Of a stretch of 64,000 bases of DNA, positions 35,815-46,158 are shown piece after piece (within the stretch, counting starts at the first letter, position 1; the number at the start of each line of letters is the position of its first letter). The notes beneath the pieces were generated by a model. That model ran no database searches. It was given only the letters and a program-made list of their open reading frames with translations, and was not told the DNA's origin. The position numbers and the translations under genes were made by a program. This DNA is from Xestospongia muta (Eukaryota > Porifera > Demospongiae > Haplosclerida > Petrosiidae), in assembly GCA_963693285.1 (NCBI GenBank), contig OY848918.1:12200960-12264959 (forward strand). The letters run 5' to 3'.

Positions 35815-38026
35815 ATGAAGATATTACATTGCTCTTTAATCATTTTGACCTAACTGTAATGACAGATTTAATATATGATCTTTAATATTCTTCTTTGAAG
35901 GCCACGATAACTACAAAAGTAGAACTCTTATAAAGATTATTTTTATACAGAAAGGTATATTTTTACACAAGGTATCCGTTTGTAGAAGTCTTATTTCGAG
36001 CGCTTTTAACAATGAAAGTAGTGGTTTGCGTAGGGCGAGTAAGTCTGGGGATGAGACTACGTAGGGCTTGGAAGTTGTCTCTGTAAGAGACGCCATTTAT
36101 GAGTTAGTTATAATTATTCATAAGGAAAAACGGAGTCATTAACGGAACCCAGTATTCTATTCTATCACGAGGCCTGTTCTATAACTGCTATATAACGACT
36201 TGTGTTCTTTGTCAGTAACCTTTATTCCTGTCTCTTAAGGAAGTTAAATTTGTCTTGTCTTCTAACAATCAAGAAACAGGTATCCTTACAGTACATTATC
36301 AGTTGAATTTTCTGGCTTGGTTATATACTTATATACATTCATCAATCTCTTTGATACATGCATAATATATTATTGCTGGTTATTACAAGAATTTAATTAT
36401 AACAATAACCTCTTGTATAATATCCTGAGTACACTCTTCAGCTTGTAGTAATAAAGAAAAGAAATTATAACAACATATCCTAACAAATTTATATATAATA
36501 AAAAACACAAACAACTCAAGTAAATAAAACGTTTCTAAAAAAATTATGAAATGGCAGTAAAACAAACCCAAAGTAGGCCTAATGGCAGTATGGACATCCT
36601 CCATTGTAGCCACACAGAAGTATTTCAGTACAATATTTATATTTGAAATTTATTGTGTTGTCAGGACATTCCTTAAACAAAACCCTCACATTCTATCTAA
36701 TTAAATAGTCTTTACTTTAGACTTCTTATGGGACTGTTTGTCTCATACAATTGCTGCAACAAAGTATATGTCCTTGATATTGTGGCTATATGTAGGGATG
36801 TCCATACTTCCATTACTACTTTGGGCTCGTTTGAGATGTTTTTACTGCATCCCTACATAAATAATTTTATTTGCAAATTTTTATTTTTACTCGTAATAAC
36901 ATACTGCTATATTATCAATAATCAATGTTATTTCTATATAGGCATTGAAAAATCAGGATGAAACAAACCAAAGAGAAAAGTAAGATTATATTTAACTAAT
37001 GAAGAAAGTGAATGACAATGTTGTTATCGTTATAGTTGACAATTTTTACATTAAAGTCAAGAAAAGAAAGAGCATCTTTAAGATTACTAGACAGTGTGAA
37101 CAATAAACTAAGAAATATGAAAGAACACAAGATCAAATGGACTCACATTATATACAAAGAAGCTATTTATCATAATTAATTGCCCTAGTTAAAGGGTGAT
37201 CCTCTAAAGTACATGTACATGTAAATAGTAGGAATAAAGTAGTGTCCTTTCTAGTACTATATAAATACATCTATTATAGATGGATTTGTATTTTACATTG
37301 TCTAATTATATTATGACATATATAAAGTATTATATATTGTATAATGAACAAAGTGATTATTCAGTTGTGATACTTAAAAATCACAATTGACTCTCTCTCT
37401 CTCTCTCTTTCTCTGTTGCTGACAGTATTCTTTAGTTGGTATCATATTATTATTAATATCACAAATAGCTATAGCATTTAATTAACATTTTTAATAGTAA
37501 TTTTAATTAAAATTTATTAAAGCGTTTTGCCGTTCTGTTAGGCCTGTAATATCGACATTTTCTCATTATAATAATGGTAACACATTTGCTGTTGCTTGGT
37601 AGGTGAGTGCTGATTTTCCCACTATAATTTAGACAGTTTATTTCTGTTTCAGTGTTTCTTTTAATGAAGTTCTTTTAGATGTTTACTTTTTATTCTGACA
37701 AAATTTAATTATTAAAATAATGTTTATCATTTGACTTGTTTGTTGTTTGTTTAAAAAGTTTAGAGTTCAGTACTCACATAATATAAGATATCAACTGGAC
37801 AACAATCATACAGATCAGAGAGACCGAACAATTGCCATCACTTTCAAACTCAGAGAGCTTAATCTCAAAGCTATGAATATGATTTTTATTTTGGTTTGTT
37901 GTTAGCATAGACAATAAAACTGACTGATTCTCATTGTTAGTATAATTTGTAAGAAGCTAAACCTAGAAAATTAAATTAACTAAGACCAACAGATACAACT
38001 ATTCAGAACAAAATAATAAAGTTAGT
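35815..38026. other. Gap between the foldback region and TRIM array copy A
   Basis: Contains the 23-bp element remnant, an imperfect inverted repeat (36555-36612 against 36778-36846, around GGATGTCCATACT), and from about 37430 sequence homologous to the spacers of the TRIM array. A minus-strand frame at 36096 (MASLTETTSKPY) and one at 36613 (MATMEDVHTAIRPTLG) could be short exons, but neither is supported enough to call a gene. Confidence 0.4.
36037..36059. mobile_element. 23-bp end remnant of the Mutator-like family
   Basis: GAGTAAGTCTGGGGATGAGACTA matches one terminus of the family in 20 or more positions. It is flanked by the 8-bp direct repeat CGTAGGGC (36029-36036 and 36060-36067), as expected for an insertion later reduced by internal deletion. 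Confidence 0.6.
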
Positions 38027-40280
38027 TCAATACACTACTATTCTATAGTTCATGTGATCACAAACATATAAAAACCCATCTTGATCAGCTGCTATTCCTC
38101 GAGGCCAATTAAGTTGATATATACCGGAATTACCAAAACACTGAACAAACTCACCACTAGTGGTGAAAACAGAGATGCGATGATTTTTATGTTCAGTAAC
38201 GTACATGAAGTTCCCATTGATAATAATTGATTCAGGCAAGTAAAGTTGTCCAGGACTCCACCCATAAGTACTAATCTGTGACAGAAATTGTCCATTGGGT
38301 GTGAACTTCTGGATACGATGATTCTTCGTATCTGTAACATATACAAGGCCTTCACCATTAATTGCAATGTGATTTGGTTCGTAAAACTGTCCCTTGTCTG
38401 AACCATATGTGCCAAACATATGAGAGAAGGTAATGTCAGAGTTCAAGACTTGAATTCGATGATTATACAGGTCAGCGATATAGATCTGCTGAGTTAATGG
38501 AGATATAGTAATACCCAAAGGCTGATTGAATTCGCATTCTCCTGTACCTTTAACACCCACAGATTTAACGAGCATTCCGTCTATAGTTATCTTCTGAATC
38601 TTATGGTCATCAGTAACTAGAAGATGGTTGTCTGATGTAACAGCTACACCACGAGGATAAGTGATTTTAACCTTGTCGTTTTCACCTTTCTGATCAAAAG
38701 AGTAAATTTCTTCTCCATCTTTATCAAGGATAGTAAGACAGTTGTAGTAATTGTCCGTTATTATTATCCACTTGTCCTTTGTCACAGCAATTCTCCAGGG
38801 ACAGTAAACTTTAGGTATAATATATACTGGACTGATGTTGTCTAGATAAGGATTGAATGGAAGAACTATTGGGATACTACTAAAGTCGATGTTGTCAATT
38901 TGGACTCGTAGTTGATGTGGACCATGAGAAGTGGGGCTACAATCTATCGTGTATATTCCAGGCTGAGTTGTGGTTTTAACTTTGGTTGTGATAGGGCCAG
39001 GAATTGTATCAGACACTATACTACAGCTAAGAGACTGGAGTGGAACTTCAAGAAAAGATCCTGGAAAGCTGGAAGACTTGATAGAGAGTGGAAATGAAAC
39101 AACTGTTTGGTCAATAGAGACATCGTGACGTTGGACTTCAGAGATTTTGAATTTATATTCAATAGCTGGTGAGAAGAATGTGATACTTCCAAGGTTATGT
39201 AAGGTGGTAGATACTTCCAAGTTCTCATGAAATTTAACATTGGTATTTTCTTCTGGAATGAAGTCGTCAACATTGATTTTTTTTATCAAGCGGTTCATAC
39301 GAGTCATTAAATGTTTCTTGTGCTTTAGAACTTGTTGATAGCCTTGTTCACAATCATGTACATTAAGTGTAGAATCTACAAACTGTTTAGTATCGTTGAG
39401 CTGACCCAGCCTCCTTGTGGCTGTTGTTTTCTGATTAACCAAAACCTTAACTTTTTTTTTCAGTGATTACATCAACTTGTCGTGTGAGTTCTTTCTCAGA
39501 GTCTCTCATAACTCTGATAAATGTTTCTGCCATCATATGTATTTCATCTTTTGTTGTCTTTCCTTGCTCTTTGATCTTGCTTTCTCGATCCGTGAGCTTA
39601 GCCAAGGAACTAGAAACAGAAGCAACTAGTTCTCCAATAGTTTTCAATTTATTCTCTACCTCCAAGCGATGTTTAGGGTAGCTTTGAGTGATCAAGTTAA
39701 TGTCGTGGTCTCTATGATCACTTAGAATACAGTTATGACATATAAGTCCTTCACATTTTTCGCAGAAGATTTCTAGAGGCTTCTTATGACTTGAACATTT
39801 CATTGTTGTGTCCTGCTGAATTGGAGGAACTTGTGAAGCTGTTATTATGTAAAAATACATTATCTCATGAGTATCATGTGATTGGATACAATCTTTACAA
39901 AGAAACACGTTACACTCTTTACAAATTCCTGTTGTATCACTCTTTGAACAGGCATTGCACAAACGTTTCTGTGGTTCTGTTTGTTCCATCTCCTTCTTTA
40001 AACGATTGCAAATGTCCTTAAGATTGTTGTTGGTAATATCTGGAGGGAAGACACTCCCTCCTAGACCATCTGGATCAGATAACTTTGCAGATGTGTGACA
40101 TGTAGGGCAATAGATGAACGTTTTCTTATCTTCTTCCTTATCTATGGGTAAAGTTTCCAAGCAATGTTGACAAAAAGAGTGCTGACATGGTAAGATTCTA
40201 GGATTGGTAAAAATGTCGCGACATATAGGACAAGTGAGTTGTATCTTTAGCCTCTCCAAAGCCGACAAGGAAGTCTCCAT
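38027..40280 (-). pseudogene. TRIM-NHL copy A, one-base frameshift
   Basis: Same architecture as copies B-E but split in two frames. 40280-39447 encodes the RING (C17-x2-C, final CPTC), two B-boxes and the start of the coiled coil. 39442-38027 encodes the rest of the coiled coil, filamin repeat and NHL propeller. The break is a run of nine A (gene direction) where intact copies have eight, in the codons for EKKVKV. Apart from this, no stop or frameshift is seen across 2.25 kb. The lesion may be a sequencing error, a recent mutation or tolerated by slippage. The sequence is the most diverged of the array (for example CHTSAKLSDPDG). The true status, gene or pseudogene, is open. Confidence 0.75.
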
Positions 40281-40722
40281 GAATGCACGAACACGTGGAG
40301 GTTAATTTTGTCCAAATAATATTGTAATAGTTATTATAGTTATAATATGATTTGAATATAAGCTACAAATGAGTCAATCTAAATTTTGGTTTGTTATTGT
40401 TCCAAGTATTATAATACAGTAATTATAAGACCATAAAGACAGATTGTAATAAATTTAAAAGTTCCTGTTTCATAACATATCCATCTGTTAGTATGTCTAT
40501 CCATTTTCATATCCCTCCATTCATTTGTCTGTTTGTCCACCAATTTTTCTGTCTCTATTCATCCATCCATCCATCCATCATAACTTACACTAGATAAATA
40601 ATCACTATGCAACAGAGTCACCTTCAACTTCAAAAATTCCTTAGCTAATATCATAATCATAATCCTGGCTCTACTATGAATAATGTATCATAAATGAACA
40701 TAAGTTATTACAAAAATTTGAA

Positions 40723-40729
<7 letters not shown>

Positions 40730-40778
<49 letters not shown>
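40730..40778. repeat. (CT)n microsatellite upstream of copy A
   Basis: About 24 CT units. Homologous shorter or longer tracts occur at the same place upstream of B (about 46570) and D (55582-55618), but not upstream of C or E. Confidence 0.9.
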
Positions 40779-40782
<4 letters not shown>

Positions 40783-41139
40783 CTGTTGCTGACATTTAAC
40801 TGATTTTAGAATTTCATGTTCTGAGTAAGAAATATCATGATGATATGTAGCTGTGATAATTGATATTAAGACTGTGTATATTATTAAAAATAAATGTACT
40901 GGACAACAGCATAAGTTATGCCTTGGTCTGTATATCTCACTGTATTAATAGTGTCCATTATACATATATAAAAACCCTGATGGTTAAGAAAGTATGTTAG
41001 TATAATATTGTATTATATTGTCAGCTGTCAACTCTCATCAAAAATGTCACTAAATTTATATAATTCTTCTTTAAATTATAATCATTTGTTTCAATTAAAA
41101 TAATTCTTAACAATACATTTCAAAAAGAAAGATGTTATA

Positions 41140-42276
41140 CACTGTAAAAATTGATTTGTTGATTTAACTAATATATTGTTATACAGGTTGCATGTAGCGA
41201 ACATAGTATGATGTAAAAGTAAATGTAACACTCTTTTTACTACTAATGCACTACAACTGCATAAACAGTAGTACATTAGTAATGAAAGGCACTAAAGTGC
41301 CGAACCTCGCTGCAGTTTCTAAGTTATTTGTAAATGCTATGCCAGCTTAGGCCCAGCTATGATGTTACTTGGTAGCATTACAAAAAAATTTATTAATATT
41401 CAAATTATTGATGGATCACGTGATGCACATTACAAACTGTTGTTTGATGACTCAGCATTTCTCTTCAATCAAAGGGAAAAAAGCTTTGTCGTTTACTGGG
41501 TACCTTGCTCTCTGATTGACATGTCTGTGAAGCTGATAATGAGTAAGTAATAGTATCATTCAATTGCCAAGCAAGATTAAGTGCTAGGTTCGTGATGAAC
41601 GTTTCTCTGAGCCTTTACATGACGCTTTAAAAAGTTTCAATACTTCATATACAAAAATTATTGTAACTTGAAAATGAAGCATTCTTTGGAAACGTCCCGT
41701 AGTACAAATATAAATCAATATATTATCTATTAGTAGCAGTTTTTCCAGTGCTTTGAGACGTTTGCTGAATGCGTTACTTTGCTCCAAGTCCACAAAACAC
41801 TTCAGAGCTTTTCTAACGATTGCTTCGACCAACGGCCTTCTGTTTTGCTGATCCGTATTCATCTAAGATTCTCTACAGCATACTTAAAAATCTTCACATT
41901 AAGTTTTTTACTTTTCGAGAAACGACACTTTGACTGTGCAGCCTGACAATTTTTTTGCGAGTTTTAAGCTTTTGTTTTCCTTGACGATGTTCTTGATACT
42001 ACTGTTGTAAAGTCCACATGTTTTTCTATTCATTGCTAAACTTTGGTAGCTGCTAAGGCTTCGCTTGCCAAGTTATAGTAGTTCAAAGGTAATAGGCAGT
42101 CCAGAGACACACACACACACACACACACTGACAGACTACAGTACCCTCGCTTTGCGCCCACGCACAGCGAGGTTAATAAAAACAGTGTTATGTCTACTTT
42201 CACATCATATTAAGTTTATTACATGTAACCTGTATAACAATATATTAGTTAAATTAAGAAATCAATTTTTACAGTG
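41140..42276. mobile_element. TA-flanked inverted-repeat element, 1137 bp, possibly nested
   Basis: Ends CACTGTAAAAATTGATTT and its complement AAATCAATTTTTACAGTG, inverted repeats of about 110 bp, flanked by TA on both sides. The paralogous B-C and D-E spacers continue uninterrupted across the same point (GATGTTATATACTTG), giving the empty site. A second inverted pair, AACCTCGCTG at 41303 and CAGCGAGGTT at 42165, may mark another element nested inside. The interior has open frames of up to about 90 codons but no recognisable transposase. TA duplication suggests a Tc1/mariner-type non-autonomous element (inferred). Confidence 0.75.
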
Positions 42277-43905
42277 TACTTGTTGTTAACAATTGTACAA
42301 TAGTTAAAGTATATTTTGAAGACTTTTAATTAATTCTTAATCAGATCAATTAAAAATCACTTAATGTTAGTCATTCCTTCCAACCTTCTTTCCTCTTCTT
42401 TTAATTTTAATTTTATTTTATTTTGGGCTATCCAGCCTATACACCATACACACATTCATACAATACAATCCCTAATAATTATCTCTCCCTTGCCGCCTGA
42501 TGGCCAAAACATCCATCTCTCAATCATTCTTTAGTAATCCAGTTGTTACAAATAACTCTCTTTTTCTTCCTCTATGTTCTCTACTTGTGGACTGACTGGA
42601 CTCTTGGGAACTGTCTCTCTCTATTTGGTCACTGTTCAACTAATGAGACTGTCTTATTTTAAGTTTTTTTTTATTTTTTATTTTAATTTCTACATCTTTT
42701 TCAATGTTTTTCTTTACATCTGTTATTTATATATTGTTTTTAATTTGACATTTTTCACTGAATAAAATAGTTTGTTAATTATTAATTACCAAGTTTGAAA
42801 TTTCAAAAATTCTAAATTTAATATAACTTTTAATATTTTCATGAAAACTGAATCAGCTTAGAATTTAATTTCTTTTGAAACTCTAAAATAAACAACTACA
42901 ATCGTACTGAATTGTTATAAATTTTTTTTACAATTTGTATTACAATATTCATTCATTTTATTATTTATATCTTCATTCTTTTGGTTTTACAAGATAAACT
43001 AATTCTACTAAATTCTTTAGTTGGTATCATATTATTATTAATATCATAAAATTATAGCTATACCATTTAATTAACATTTTCAATAGTAATTTTTAATTAT
43101 AATTAAATAAAGTATTTTGCTGTTCTGTTAAGCCTGTATTAATGACATTTTCTCATTATAATAATGGTAACATGTTTGTTGTTCCTTGCTAGGTAAGTGT
43201 ATGCTGATGATATTTTCCCGCTTGGCCAATGTGTCCTCACTCGTAATGGGTTCTCTGGAGACCTTCTTCGACTAGACTCTTTAGATCTTCACCTATTGAG
43301 ACAGTTTATTTATGTTTCAATGTTTCTTTTAATGAAGTTTTTTTAGATGTTTACTTTTATCTTGGCTTTTAATTGTTAAAATAATGTTTATCATTTAACT
43401 TTTTTTAAAAAAAGGTTTAGAGTTCTGTACTCTCACAAGATATCAACAACCTTGACAAGAATCATACAGATCAGAGAAACTGAACATCTGCTGTCACCTT
43501 CCAACTCAAAGATCTTATTCTCTGTATAGCAATTATAAATGACACTTGATGACACATACTATGAACATTCTTAAGTAATGTAGTAACATGTCCACACAGT
43601 TAACAATGGAGAAATAATCAATTAAAATGGAGATTATCAGTAGCTTGAAAATCATATTACTATTAAGGTGCAGGCAACTGGCAGCTGCCCAACAACTCAG
43701 TTAATATCAAATATCAAAGCTATGAATATGATTTTCATTTTTGTGGCTACAGTTTATTAGAATTTTATTTTGGTTTGTTGTTAGAATAGACAATAAAACT
43801 GACTGATTCTCATTGTTAGTATAATTTGTAAGAAGCTAAACCTAGAAAATTAAATTAACTAAGACCAACAGATACAACTATTCAGAACAAAATAATAAAG
43901 TTAGT

Positions 43906-46158
43906 TCAATACACTACTATTCTATAGTTCATGTGATCACAAACATATAAAAACCCATCTTGATCAGCTGCTATTCCTCGAGGCCAATTAAGTTTATCTT
44001 TACCAGAATTACCAAAACACTGAACAAACTCACCACTAGTGGTGAAAACAGAGATGCGATGATTTTTATGTTCAGTAATGTACATAAAGTTTCCGTTGAT
44101 AATAATTGAATCCGGCAAGTAAAGTTGTCCAGGACTCCACCCATAAGTACTAATCTGTGACAGAAATTGTCCATTGGGCGTGAACTTCTGGATACGATGA
44201 TTCTTTGTATCTGTAACATATACAAGGCCTTCACTATCAATTGCAATGTGATTTGGTTCATAAAACTGTCCCTTGCCTGAACCATATGTGCCAAACATAT
44301 GAGAGAAGGTAAGATCAGAGTTCAAGACTTGAATTCGATGATTATACAGGTCAGCGATATAGATCTGCTGAGTTAATGGAGATATAGTAATACCCAAAGG
44401 CTGATTGAATTCGCATTCTTCTGTACCTTTGATACCCACAGATTTAACGAGCATTCCATCTATAGTTATCTTCTGAATCTTATGGTCGTCAGTAACTAGA
44501 AGATGGTTGTCTGATGTAACAGCTACACCACGAGGATAAGTAATTTTAACTTTTTCATTTTCACCTTTCTGATCAAAAGAGTAATTTTTTTCTCCATTTC
44601 TATCAAGAATAGTGAGGCAATTGTTGTAATTGTCCGTTATTATTATCCATTTGTCCTTAGTCACAGCAATTCCCCAGGGACGGTAAACTTTAGGTATAAT
44701 ACGTACTGGACTGATGTTGTCTAGATAAGGATTGAATGGAAGGACTATTGGGATACTACTAAAGTCGATGTTGTCAATTTGGACTTGTAGTTGATGTGGA
44801 CCATGAGAAGTGGGGCTACAATCTATCATGTATATTCCAGGCTGAGTTGTGGTTTTAACTTTGGTTGTAATAGGGTCAGGAATTGTATCAGACACTATAC
44901 TACAGCTAAGAGACTTGAGTGGAACTTCAAGAAAAGATCCTGGAAAGCTCGAAGACTTGATAGAGAGTGGAAATGAAACAACTGTTTGGTCAATAGAGAC
45001 ATCGTGAGGTTGGACTTCAAAGATTTTAAACTTGTATAGAATAGCTGGTGAGAAGAATGTGATATTTCCAAGGTTATGTAAGGTGGTAGATACTTCCAAG
45101 TTCTCATGAAATTTAACATTGGTCTTTTCTTCTGGAATGAAGTCGTCAACATTGATTTGTTTGATCAAGTGGTTCATGCGAGTCATTAAATGTTTCTTGT
45201 GCTTCAGAACTTGTTGATAGCCTTGTTCACAATTGTGTACATTAAGTGTAGAATCTACAAACTGTTTAGTATCGTTGAGCTGACCCAGCCTCCTTGTGGC
45301 TGCTGTTTTCTGATTAAGCAACACCTTAACTTTTTTTTCAGTAATTACATCAACTTGTCGTGTGAGTTCTTTCTCAGAGTCTCTAATAACTCTGATAAAT
45401 GATTCTGCCATCATACGTATTTCATCTTTTGTTGTCTTTCCTTGCTCTTTGATCTTGCTCTCTCGATCTGTGAGCTTAGCCAAGGAACTAGAAACAGAAG
45501 CAACTAGTTCTCCAATAGTTTCCATTTTATTCACTACCTCTGAGCGATGTTTAGGGTAGCTTTGAGCGATCAAGTTAATGTCGTGGTCTCTATGATCACT
45601 TAGAATACAGTTCTGACAGATAAGTTCTTCGCATCTTTCACAGAAGATTTCTAGAGGCTTCTTATGACTTGAACATTTCATAGTAGTGTCCTGCTGATTT
45701 GGAGGAACTTGTGAAGCTGTTATCATGTAAAAATACATTATCTCATGAGTATCATGTGATTGGATACAATCTTTACAAAGAAACACGTTACACTCTTTAC
45801 AAATTCCTGTTGTATCACTCTTTGAACAGGCATTGCACAAACGTTTCTGTAGTTCTGCTTGTTTCGTCTCCTTCTTTAAACGATTATAAATGTCCTTAAG
45901 ATTGTTGTTGGTAATATCTGGAGGGAAGACACTCCCTCCTAGACCATCTGGATTATGTAACTCTGCAGCTGTGTGACATGTAAGGCAATAAATGAACGTA
46001 TTCTTATCTTCTTCCTCATCTATGGGTAGAGTTTCCAAGCAATGTTGACAAAAAGAGTGCTGACATGGTAAGATTCTAGGATTGGTAAAAATGTCGCGAC
46101 ATATAGGACAAGTGAGTTGTATCTTTAGCCTCTCCAAAGCCGACGAGGAAGCCTCCAT
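43906..46158 (-). CDS. TRIM-NHL protein, copy B (750 aa)
   Basis: Single-exon TRIM2/3/71-type protein. RING at residues 17-61 (C17, C20, C32, H34, C37, C40, C58, C61); B-box 1 (about 107-140, CNACSK to CKDCIQSH); B-box 2 (about 163-200, CSSHKKPLEIFCERC); coiled coil (about 205-330); filamin-type Ig repeat (about 370-475); and six NHL repeats to the C-terminus. Relatives are E3 ubiquitin ligases whose NHL propeller binds RNA or protein. The RING here ends CLTC, not CPTC (Pro59 to Leu), a change shared with D and F that may weaken E2 binding. The absence of introns contrasts with the multi-exon genes to the left. Confidence 0.9.
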   Translation of the reverse strand: MEASSSALERLKIQLTCPICRDIFTNPRILPCQHSFCQHCLETLPIDEEEDKNTFIYCLTCHTAAELHNPDGLGGSVFPPDITNNNLKDIYNRLKKETKQAELQKRLCNACSKSDTTGICKECNVFLCKDCIQSHDTHEIMYFYMITASQVPPNQQDTTMKCSSHKKPLEIFCERCEELICQNCILSDHRDHDINLIAQSYPKHRSEVVNKMETIGELVASVSSSLAKLTDRESKIKEQGKTTKDEIRMMAESFIRVIRDSEKELTRQVDVITEKKVKVLLNQKTAATRRLGQLNDTKQFVDSTLNVHNCEQGYQQVLKHKKHLMTRMNHLIKQINVDDFIPEEKTNVKFHENLEVSTTLHNLGNITFFSPAILYKFKIFEVQPHDVSIDQTVVSFPLSIKSSSFPGSFLEVPLKSLSCSIVSDTIPDPITTKVKTTTQPGIYMIDCSPTSHGPHQLQVQIDNIDFSSIPIVLPFNPYLDNISPVRIIPKVYRPWGIAVTKDKWIIITDNYNNCLTILDRNGEKNYSFDQKGENEKVKITYPRGVAVTSDNHLLVTDDHKIQKITIDGMLVKSVGIKGTEECEFNQPLGITISPLTQQIYIADLYNHRIQVLNSDLTFSHMFGTYGSGKGQFYEPNHIAIDSEGLVYVTDTKNHRIQKFTPNGQFLSQISTYGWSPGQLYLPDSIIINGNFMYITEHKNHRISVFTTSGEFVQCFGNSGKDKLNWPRGIAADQDGFLYVCDHMNYRIVVY

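Larger units (their letters stand above)
40281..43905. other. A-B spacer
   Basis: Holds the likely promoter of copy A, a CATC run near 40560, a (CT)n at about 40730-40778, the 1.14 kb transposable element (listed separately) and the 3' flank of copy B. Outside the element it is homologous to the other spacers, but it lacks about 350 bp found in them near 42490. Confidence 0.6.

Noticed and set aside
43971..44294. A 107-codon frame repeated in every TRIM copy (MAHMVQ...)
   Set aside because: It is an out-of-frame shadow of the NHL coding region, conserved only because the genes are duplicated.
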